64,000 nucleotides of DNA from Adiantum capillus-veneris. Lineage: Eukaryota; Streptophyta; Polypodiopsida; Polypodiales; Pteridaceae. Under the pieces are notes generated by a model. That model made no database searches. It saw only the letters and a program-made list of their open reading frames with translations, and was not told the DNA's origin. The number at the start of each line of letters is the position of its first letter. Position 1 is the stretch's first letter. Positions 34,495-44,176 of the stretch are shown in pieces. The translations under genes and the position numbers were made by a program. The DNA lies in the NCBI GenBank assembly GCA_014529385.2, contig CM043958.1, positions 124,139,817 to 124,203,816 of the forward strand, given 5' to 3'.

Positions 34495-35280
34495 CTACTC
34501 CTCATGGCGCAAACGGTGAGAAAGCTGCATATCCTTGGGCATAATGGTTACACGCTTTGCATGGATGGCACATAGGTTAGAATCCTCGAATATGCCAGTT
34601 AAATATTGCTTTGCTACCTCTTGGACTGCCTCTATGGCCACGGCGCCCATCCGAAACTGAGTGTTGTACAATTGCAAAACCTCCCTGCATAGCCTTGCAA
34701 AAGGGGCCCTCTGAATCAAGAGCTCGATGCTCTTTTGATAGTGGCGAATCTCCGCAAAAGCACGGCTGCGCTTTCGTACCTTCTGAGGTCGACGTGGAGG
34801 TGCATTTTTGGCACGCGTTGGGGCAGCTTGCTTCCTCTTCTTGTAGACAATGCTCTTTCTATTTTTTTCTGCACAGGCACTTCCAACACCTCCTAATCTG
34901 ATTCCAACACCCCCAATAGACATGTGAGCCTGATAAGTTTGTATTTGGACGCCAAGCCATGGGGCATCTTCATCCGTTTGCGTCTCTTCGGAGCCTTCTG
35001 ATGGTTGCTTTTGGCTGTTTGTTTCTTTGCCCTAGTCGCTCTCATCCTCCCTGTTGCCATCAGAATCGTTGGAGTCCGATGAATAGACAACAATGCGATG
35101 CTTCCGTCTCTCTTTTGCTATTGTAGAGGACTGGCCATGCTGATTTGAAGCTCCAGCTTCTTCTGTGTGGACTTCACCTTGAGCTTGTGAAGTTCCAGCT
35201 TCTGTTGCTGTACCTTTGAGTCATTGGCCATCCGGCCCCTCTGGATATGCAATCCTAGCCATTTGTTTTGTTCTTGCCAT
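34495..35280 (-). pseudogene. Element B histone H3-like gene
   Basis: Begins MARTKQMARIAYPEG at 35280 (one change from the H3 tail seen in A) and ends at 34495. The fold is uninterrupted: [60 protein letters not shown]. Two stops lie in the N-terminal insert: TGA near 35223 (CGA in A) and TAG near 35034 (CAA in A). It also lacks about 26 codons of the acidic insert near 34910 compared with A and is out of frame for a few codons there. The damage in A and B is at different sites, so their common ancestor probably had an open gene. Confidence 0.92.
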
Positions 35281-37382
35281 AGTAGCACCTAGTAGGGAAA
35301 ATGACAAAATGAGCCCCTTCAACCTTTAAATAGGTTTTTTTGAAATTTGGGCCCTTTCACACTATGCGGCCAATTGAGTGAAACTCAAATAAAGCAATTG
35401 AATTTAACAACTAAACCTGGATCATGTGGACGGCTGACGCGACGCCTAAACGCCGCCTTTTTGATATTTAGTTGCACGCCAAGCTTCATGGCCCAGGGAC
35501 GCTCGCGAGCGTTTCCACTTCTCGGATGCTGCAGTATGGGAAGTGTTGCGTAACTGCTTTGCTAACATCAATTCTCTTGCTTTCTCAATAGTACGAGTTC
35601 TCCCAAAGGTGTGCCTAAAAAACCAGTTAAACATCTCTTGGAGGTAGTTGGAGTGTGAACTACCACCACCATGCCGAGTATTCTTGAAGTAGACTCCTTT
35701 TGCTCGATAGTGGGACTTCTCCATGCCTTGTGTACTCCATATATCAAGCGAACCATAGCGGTCCATGAAGTATGCACCATGCGCATAGAGAATGTGCTAA
35801 AACAACCAAAAAGGAGATAAGCGAATAGAAAAGTTGCATTTTCAAACATGGCATATGTATTAAGTCCGTAAAAACAAACCATGTAGTGTGTAATCTTGCT
35901 TTCAGACCATCCGTGCTTAGCGGCCTTTGTGAATTCATAAAGCACCTTCTTGAACTCCTCTCGGTGCTCAATGGTGGTGCTTGAAAGATTCATCAATTGC
36001 ACAACCTTTTGAAAGGATGACCATACTAGCTTGCGTTGGTTAGCAACCTCCACATTGGGATCTTTGTCCGTCGTGCATGAACACAAATCTTTCCACAACT
36101 CCCACCGCTTCTCACTTGCTAGATCGACACTTTCCTTGGATACTTGCATTGGAGACTTTGACATCTTCTTGAAAAATCGACGTGCCTTGGCTCCATTCAT
36201 GGAAACCTTCTGTGACACCTCATATGTCTTCTCCCTACAAGTCTCTGCTACAATGTTCACCCTTGATCGGTGACATCCAATCTCATTAAGGAGCGTCTCC
36301 ACCCCCTGCAAGGAGTCTTTTAACCGTTGAAGGGGCTTCATTGTGAAAGCATAATCAATGTGATGCTTTAGGATCCTATCAAATATTCGCATAAACGCAT
36401 GCAATGTACAAAAGTGAACATTGTTGAGAGAGAAGGGAATTATGGGGTTCCGCCTAGGATCTTTGCTATCCCTATTGGGCACCTGCAGAATATCACATGA
36501 AAGAACCGAAATTTGCCACTCCCTATTTATATGGTCATCATTATCTTCGTCCTGACCTTCCACTTGAGTTGCTCGACTTGTCTTGTGCCCTTTCGTACAG
36601 AATGGACAGGGAAGTAAAGAATTTGCACCTTGTTTGCATCCAAGCATGCACTTTATGGTCTTTAGATCACCACCTAAATGCCATTCAACATCAAACTCCC
36701 CACGTCCTGGAACCATGAGCTTCTCACCGTTTATTTGAGCTTTAATGACCTCTGTGACCCATGGGATTCTACTGAAAATCCATGCAAGGACTTCATGTGT
36801 CTCTTTTGGAACTTCAATTGCACCAAGACACCATATATCCTTCTCTGATTGCACACTAAAAGAGGGCTGTGTCGCTTCACTCGAACTGCAAGATTGCTTG
36901 GCATAAGCTAGGGCTTCATTCACAAGCGTGATGCTCATTCTCTCCAACTTTCTCCCTTTAACAATTACACACTCATCCAACCTCAGCACGAACACAAGCT
37001 TGCCTTCAAGAACTGCCAACAACATAAAGCCTCAGAATGCTTGTTATGACACATCCATTAGGGGAATTTTGAGGTCACTTTTGTGCCCTGTAAGAATATG
37101 TAGAGAGAGAATATATACTTTATTTAAAAAATAGTGAAATGTTTGTAAAAAGGTGAGTTTGCGTCCTTTTTACCTCCGCGGAAACATGTCATTGTCAAAT
37201 CTTTCTAGGATCTTTAGTATTCTAAAAAATACTCCCTCCAAAACTAACGAAAACGTCAGTTCTGGCCCAAAATTCAAAATTTCACTTGCTGAAACAAACC
37301 TTTTCTGTGTCGTCTTCTTCCTCGTATCTGCAGAGCTTTTCTCTATAGTACTATCTCTAACAAATACTGTTAATAGACTTCC

Positions 37383-38617
37383 ATGGAGAAGAGAAGCTTA
37401 TACCATCTACACATTGAGCTAAATGAAGAATATTGTCCAGTGCGCAAGAGAAACAAATGTGCAGAGGTGTCCTCGTCCATATTTGAAGCAATGCGGCAAG
37501 ATTAAAAAAAACACATTGATCTCTGGACTGATGGAAGATTGTATCCAGTGGACCCAATGACAAAGAGCACTCCCCCATTATCAAATTGTTCATCTTTGAT
37601 AAAATTTGTGGGTGATGGTCAAAGAGGGTTGCTGGGTTATACACAGAGTCTTGCGGTAGAGAGAGATATTCTTAAGTTAGAAGATCATTTGGCCAAACAA
37701 ATGATAAATACTCTTAAACAACAGCTTGAGGAATGTAAAGAGAGCAACGAAAAGCTACAAACTCAGCTCAAACAAGCTAGAAGAAAGAATACAATGTTAG
37801 GAAACAGACAAAGAGAAAAGAAGTCAAAGAACATTGAAGCCTTGAGACGTGGTGGAGGAGGTTGCAGCAGGAGAATCAGAGCAGCAAGGTATATATGCTT
37901 ATTTTATATTGTTAAGTTGCTACTATTCTTTGTTAATATGCTTAGGTTACTTTTCTTTGTTAATATGCGTAGGTTACTTTTCTTTGTTAGGTTGTTAATC
38001 TTTTTGTTAGGTTGTTATTAAGACCCTATTGCAGCTGTTCTTTATTAAATGATTTAATTTAGTTGATCACTGTTTGTTTATTTTGTTGGTGTCATTTGGA
38101 CAAGATCAATAATCAGTTAATTTTGTACCTTTTGATTTAGGACTTTGCTACAACCAAACTCTGCATCAAACATGGAAATGGCAGCTAAACATTATTGTGA
38201 TGTTTTACCTCCCAAGGTTGCCAAAAATATTTTCACAGAGAAGAAGTTTAACAAGGCAAAGGAGCAGTGCATTGAGGGATTTTTGTAGAGCTCTTGCTTG
38301 GACAAGGAGGATGTGCAATATACTATGGATAAGGTAGGCATTAGCAGAGATGGTTATAGCAAGCTGTTTAGAAATGTGAACTCAATAAGGTTAAGATTGA
38401 AACAGACCTGAAGAGATCTTCAAATGGAAACAATGTGCCTAGAAAGGTCTTTGTTGGTGGTGTGAAGGGCAGAGCTTTCCTAGGGTTTCATGGCAAACTA
38501 GGAAAGGTAAATGCTAAGAAGGGTTCATCCAATGTGAAGTATAACCAGTGGAAAGCTCTCCACAATGCCATCAAAGATCATGGTCTTGAAGGTACATCAA
38601 GAAATGAGGTCCCATAG
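37383..38617 (+). pseudogene. Element C gene 1, N-terminal part only
   Basis: The ATG at 37383 (MEKRSLYHLHIEL) leads, through a TAA at 37503, to HIDLWTDGRLYPVDPMTKS and FVGDGQRGLLGY, homologous to DLWIDGCLYPKDPSLNV and YVGNGEQGLLGY of B. A strong coiled coil follows (LKQQLEECKESNEKLQTQLK, about 37700-37790). An intron (37889 to about 38141) leads to VLPPKVAKNIFTEKKF, a TAG at about 38286 and KVGISRDGYSKLFRNVNS, matching AVGISTKGYQAIHQVLK of B. After a frameshift the frame ends at 38617, directly abutting the end of gene 3. The catalytic half is absent, probably through internal deletion. Confidence 0.82.
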
Positions 38618-40087
38618 GATGTGGGCAAGCACATAGGATGCCATTGTGGCAAAATAACCAGCTCTAGAACCAATAAGTCCAGGGAAGAATCCAAAAATTC
38701 TGATGGCTTCCTCCTTTTCCACCAATATTAACTTCTCTAACCCTGGAGGAAGCTGATATGAACCAACAACCTTTGCAAGTGCTTTAATTGCAAGCATTGG
38801 CAGCAATGGTTCTCTTGTAAACTTGTTATGGAATATAATGACAGTCTCTTTGTTGAGCTTCCCAATAAAGTGTCCCAAGCTCTGGTTCCTTCCTAAATTT
38901 AATGGTCTGGAACCCTTCCCCCTGCCAAGGAATTTGTTTGTGTCCAGTATTTCAATCTGCAAAAATATGTCTTGGTTAATTGTTTGGCACATTAATTAGA
39001 CAAAGAAAAATGGTCATAAACATACCTTAGGAGACTCATCCTCCTCAAAAAAGGCAGGTTCCCATATATCAATGGATCTAGTTGCCCTTACTTCATAATC
39101 TCTGGTCTTTTCCTCTCCCATATGCTCTATTTTAAGCCTTTTTTGGATCTCATTGAACTCCTCTTCAAAACGTACACCCTGTTGCTCATATCTCAGAACA
39201 ATGTCCTGCACAAGCTATCCAACACTTGAGCTGTCAATAAAATTTTCTGCCTCTGTGTCCAAGACTGCTAAGGGGCAAGAAGAGTAATCAATGAATCCTA
39301 TGTCATTACATCCCCACTCAGCCAAAACTTCCCTTAGATCAAAAAGATGCTGAATGTCATTCAGCAAAACATATTCCTTTTTGTTAACTTTGTATGTGGA
39401 AAATGTTGTTGTGCAATGCAAAGGATCAACATCTTCATCCTCAATGTCAACATTCTCCACTTTAGTGATGTTTTCTGCTTTAAATTTTGCAATGTCCAAC
39501 ATCTCAATGCTTTGTAGTTTCTCTTCCTCTTCATGGAACTCCATCTCCCTCTCCTCTTCCTCCTCCTCCTCCCGGTCCTCCTCAGCCTGAGAAATCTGCT
39601 TTGGAAAACGTTTGCCCTCTGGTGTTGGGAGTAAATTGAAGAAAATGATAAGTCCAAGGTCATACTCTACCAACTGGCAATGCATATTACCATGAAATTT
39701 GCAAGGCTTTATGATCTTTTTCCAGTCTGGATGAAGGCTTGAACACTTCTTTGCAATACCTGTCCTTGCCAAGCTACCTGCTTTGCATATATCAAGAAAA
39801 TGAACAAGATTATCAAGCCTGTGATCTTTGGTCAATGCTGTATATATCTCTATCAATTCACTAATTTGTGTGGAGAAGCCATCCACAAGTAGTTGAAGCT
39901 CAAAGGCATCATTAAAAATCTCTTTGACACTTTGAAATCTTGCAAGTTCATTAACTTTGTAAAGAAAAGACATCAGCCTCTCATCAGCGGTCTCTTGCAT
40001 ATCCTCTGTATCCATTAGGACAATCCACAAATGTCTGAGAAAGAGAAAAGAGAAGTCCATCAAGACATTAAGAAGTAGACATGACAT
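38597..40087 (-). pseudogene. Element C gene 3: unknown conserved protein
   Basis: The open frame 40087-39215 reads ADERLMSFLYKVNELARF, LVEYDLGLIIFFNLLPT, a long acidic run (about 39590-39490) and FSTYKVNKKEYVLLNDIQHL. A TAG at 39217-39215 is followed in frame by LVQDIVLRYEQQGVRFEEEF. An intron (39025-38957, GTATG..TGCAG) leads to IEILDTNKFLGRGKGSRPLN and ETVIIFHNKFTREPLLPM, ending at 38597. Apart from the TAG it looks intact. The shared block and shared intron with B show homology. The true start is uncertain: in the first 30 residues the frame may be intronic or leader sequence. Confidence 0.78.
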
Positions 40088-41118
40088 TAAGAAATATATT
40101 TCTTCTATGACTAAAATATATCAATAAACTACCCTTCCTTAATAATGCAAAAAACTAATAATGGTTTACAAACAAGTATGCAAGTTGTAAATCTAAGCAA
40201 GCAAGAAAGAATTACAACAAATTGTGTCACTTGCTATGCGAGCTGTGAGGGTGAGGAGAGAGTTGGCACTCAATAAATTCGCTTACGGCGTGTCACTGGG
40301 TAAGCGGTCGACACCTTCAAAAGTCGCGCACGAGGTGTCGCTTGGAGGCTTTATTTCTAGCCTTGTGAAGGACAATGAGCGGAAAAGTGGGTTGGGTAGG
40401 TTGTTTATATGGCCAAAAATGCCGCCTCGGGGGGTGTGCCAAGCGGTTTCCGCCTCTAAGTTTGTGCCCAACGGCTAGTATGCGCCTAGGGAGTTGTGCA
40501 CCTAGGGAGTTGCGCATAGTGCCCTATACAAGCCCGAGAAGCACTCAAATTGAGCACATTCTTGCCCAATTTTTCCCGATTCTTGCTGCGCTATTATCCG
40601 ATTCTTGCATTGCTTTCACAACCCAATTTTACCTGCACTTGGAACAATTGTCACCCCGTCACTCCGTGCGCGATCTTTGTATGTGTGAACTTTTTCCTCG
40701 CTTTGCTATTTCACCTACGGGGTGTCACTCGGTCGCGAGCCGCTTGGAAGGTGAAAACTTCCAATGCTATGGTTATCCCGCACGGGGTGTCATAATAGGA
40801 AAAAAATCTTTGTTGTTTGTTACTAATGTTTGTTGTTTGTTGTGCAGCAATCATTCCTATTCCTTTTGAAGATGGCAAGGACCAAGAAGAACAATCGTCA
40901 CCCCGTCACCCCGTGCGCGATCTTTGTATGTGTGAACTTTTTCCTCGCTTTGCTATTTCGCCTACGGGGTGTCACTCGGTCGCGAGCCGCTTGGAAGGTG
41001 GAAACTTCCAATGCTATGGTTATCCCGCACGGGGTGTCATAATAGGAAAAAAATGTTTGTTGTTTGTTACTAATGTTTGTTGTTTGTTGTGCAACAATCA
41101 TTCCTATTCCTTTTGAAG
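40088..41118 (+). promoter_or_regulatory. Divergent intergenic region with duplicated H3 leader
   Basis: Between gene 3 (minus) and the H3 gene (plus). A CTATACAAG TATA-like site lies near 40527. A segment of about 245 bp (40648-40893) is repeated at 40894-41138; each copy has TTGTTGTGCAG, an acceptor-like site, just before the start ATG. The first copy carries its own MARTKKNNRHP start at 40872 and then runs into the second copy, making a decoy of the H3 N-terminus. The motif CTACGGGGTGTCACTCGGTCGCG recurs here in degenerate form near 40285. Confidence 0.7.
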
Positions 41119-43193
41119 ATGGCAAGGACCAAGAAGACTGCAAGGAAAGTTGATGAGCCTCTATCCAAAGATGAAGAAGAGATTCCTAAGACTAGCATAG
41201 CTTCAGCTAGTACTTTACCAAACCAACCATCCACTTCTAAAGATCCTGGCAAACCAACCTCTGTTGGCACAAAGAAGACCAAATCTCAGAGGAAGGATTC
41301 TTCTCTACCCGACCCTAAAACAAGCAAAAGGAAAGATACACATCAGAGGAAAGCTTCCAAGCCTGTGCAGCTTAAGCCTCTCCTTACAAAGAGAAAGTTC
41401 AAGCAGGGGGTCAAATGTCTAAGAGAGATAAGGAAGGCCATAAAGGCCATCAATCTTGCAATTCCCAAACTGCCCTTCCAGAGACTGTGCAGACAAGTTG
41501 TAGAGGAGTATAAGATTTCCATGAGGTGGACTAGTACTGCATTGGCATGTATCCAAGAGGCTTCTGAGGACTTTATGATTGAGATTTTCCAAGATGCCTA
41601 TATTTGTGCAGCTCATGCCCATAGGGTTACTCTGATGGACAAAGACATGATCACTCTTAGGAGGCTGACATACAGGTTTTCAAAAAATTTGGAGCCTGTC
41701 CCTATGCATGATATAAAGGCATTCAATATTCTCAACATTCCTCCATGGAGGAAGCCCAAGGAGCCTGAAGTAGGAGTTTTTGATATTACTGAAGAAGAGG
41801 AAAAGGAAAGGAAAAAGAGAGCCAAGTAAGACAAGGAAATTGCAGAGAGAAAGGAGATTGACCTGTTGGAACCTCAACCAGTGCCCCTCTTGAGGAGTGT
41901 CAATCCTACTGGTTTTGTTGTCACTCTATTCAGTGGGGAGGATCCTAGGGAGGATTACAATTCACTTGACTCTGAGACCTTGGAAATTCTCAAGGACTGG
42001 ACCAAGGAGATGAATTCTCCACTCCTTATCACATGCCTTAGGTTGTTTTTGTTTTCCTCTGTATTTTTGTTTATAGCAAGAACTCTTTATATAACAAGAA
42101 CTCTTTACCAGGTTAATGATGCATTCATATGAGCCAGACCTTCAACAAAAGGTGGAGATTTTAGACCCTGCTATCTCCCAATTTCTCAGGACAGAGACAA
42201 ACATTAGAGAGCTCACAAAGTGGTTGACTCATGTGGACTTGGAAATCTGTGAATTTTTCTTGATTCCTTATCATGAGAGGTAAGTTTTCTACCTACACCT
42301 TGTGAAGAGAATTTGCTAATTCACGTTAGAAGGCTAACTGAGGCTTGTTTTTATAGCTCACATTGGAGTTTAATTGCAATTGATATTGTGAAAAGAAAAT
42401 GCTACTTTGTCAATTCTCTTGCTGGAGTACATGGTCAAGCAAAATTGTAAGTATATCAGCAGACACATTTTGTAAACCATAAGCACATACTTTTAGTAAA
42501 GCAGAACCTCATTTATAAAGAATTTTGGATAGTGCTACTATAAGATTTATAGATGCTGAATGACATCCATTTTGTAGTGGTGAAGGTTGGAATTATTTAT
42601 GCTTTGTTCACTTCAATGGATTATCCTCAAAGATTTTTTCCCAAAAATACATGTAATGAATTGCAGGTTCCAATCCAGCCTGAAAGCCATTCATGTGGAT
42701 GGAGGGTATTGACAAATGCCAAGCTCCTCTTGGACTTCATATACTGCAATGACAATCAGGATATAGATGTATAGCATATTTCATATTTGCCAGCTGTATT
42801 TTTTCTCATTTTATTGTTCCTAAAACTTGCTTTCTATTGCCTTGTATAGATCAATAGAGAGTGCTATGGTTGACAAGAGCATGGATTATCAAGTATATGA
42901 TTGAAGCAAATGGAGAACTGCAAGAGGTATTTGAAGATGATGATGTTGAAGAGAAGGGGAAAGCAAAGCTGGAAGATGAAGAAGAGAGTGGTGAGCAGGA
43001 AAAGGCAAGTGAAGAGATGGATGATAAGAGAAAGAGGAAGCAGCCTTCAAGCCCTCCAGTCAAGCCCACTTCAAAAAGAAAATCTCCCAGGACAAAAGAG
43101 CCCACTTCAAAAAGAAAATCTCCTGCAAAAGCACCAACCCCATTAAGGAAGTCCCCTAGGGACAGGAAAACTCCTGCCAAAAAACTATTCTAG
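41119..43193 (+). pseudogene. Element C histone H3-like / Ulp1-like (C48) protease fusion
   Basis: Starts MARTKKTARKVDEPL. After a Lys/Ser-rich tail comes an H3-type fold: CLREIRKAIKAINLAIPKLP (about residue 105), FQRLCRQVVEEY, STALACIQEASEDFMIEIFQ and ICAAHAHRVTLMDKDM. A TAA at 41827 is followed in frame by more coding sequence. Phase-consistent introns at 42042-42111 and 42280-42356 lead to SHWSLIAIDIVKRKCYFVNS and, near 42667, VPIQPESHSCGWRVL. This His...Gln...Cys order is that of Ulp1/SENP proteases; the usual catalytic Asp position reads Asn (FVNSL). The last exon (42858-43193) ends in a basic tail (SKRKSPRTKEPTSKRKSPAK). The junctions of exons 3-4 are unclear. SUMO or ubiquitin-like removal is the family role; activity here is unproven. 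Confidence 0.8.
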
Positions 43194-43501
43194 CTTATTG
43201 TAGCCCACTTGTATCAAGCTTCTCAGTTCTCTATTGTATCCAATTGTCTATTCTATAGCCCACTTGTAACCAATTGGCCCTTGTATGGACCCTTGTATGT
43301 AAGTGCAAATATTTGAAATTGAATACTTGTTTTAAGACTCTGTTACAAAATCAAATCATTGGATGTTTGAAAAAGTTGCATTTCAATAACAAAATAAAGA
43401 TCCTTTTAAATCATGTGATACAAAATAAGATCCTTGTAGGTCATGTGATACAAAATAAGATCCTCGCAGGGCATGTGTTACAAAATTGCCTTGAAGGATG
43501 T

Positions 43502-44176
43502 TTAAGGCACCAAATGTACAATGCCATCCAAGATGTCCTTGCACTGTAGCCTGTTTTCATTCCTTTTTGATACCTACAAAAACAGTCAAAGTTAAATAAA
43601 GAACCAATAAGAGAACAAGAGACTTTTAGGCATAATAGTTACCTTTCTACCATTTACTTGAAAGCAGAATGTTGTGGGCAGTTCAATTTCATCATTTTGC
43701 AGGTCCAATCTCAATTGTTGTAAGCTACACATGCCTCTTATCTTTACAATTGACAGATGCTCATTGTTTACCCATATATCAATGTCTTCTATTGGGCTGT
43801 CAATGAAGTCCTCCATGTCTTGATCAAGTGGAGTTAGCTGACCACCAACATAGTGCCATCTTCAGTAATAAAATGACATAATGAAGTTTTGTGTCCCTAT
43901 CATGTATTTGCAAGCAATTGAGCCAGCTTGCACATAACAAGTGATTCCATTCACTGTTTTGGTGTTCCAACCCTCATCCACAAATTCAAGTACATTTGCT
44001 GAGTCTAAAGTCTTCACTGAAAACATTGTTCTAGATTTTCTGAGTCTAAAGTCTATAGAAACTACAATGGGCATGAATATAGAAATTCTACTCTGTCCAT
44101 TTTGATCAGTCGTGTTGTAAGTGATAATGGCTTCAATGGAAGTTCTTGGTCGTTTTGATCTTGATGAAGATTCCAT
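43502..44176 (-). pseudogene. Element C gene 4 homologue, one stop
   Basis: Starts at 44176 (MESSSRSKRPRTSIEAIITY), compared with MSTHRRPKPEIEEIVLHN in B. Exon 1 runs to 43643 in one frame with a single TGA at about 43861 (CGA type). A GT..AG intron (43642-43574) leads to a short exon ending in TAA at 43502. The C-terminus reads IDIWVNNEHLSIVKIRGMCS, LQQLRLDLQND and TTFCFQVNGRKV, similar in pattern to the end of gene 4 in A and B. At about 203 residues it is much shorter than the B protein. It runs inward from the right terminus, as in A and B. Confidence 0.78.
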
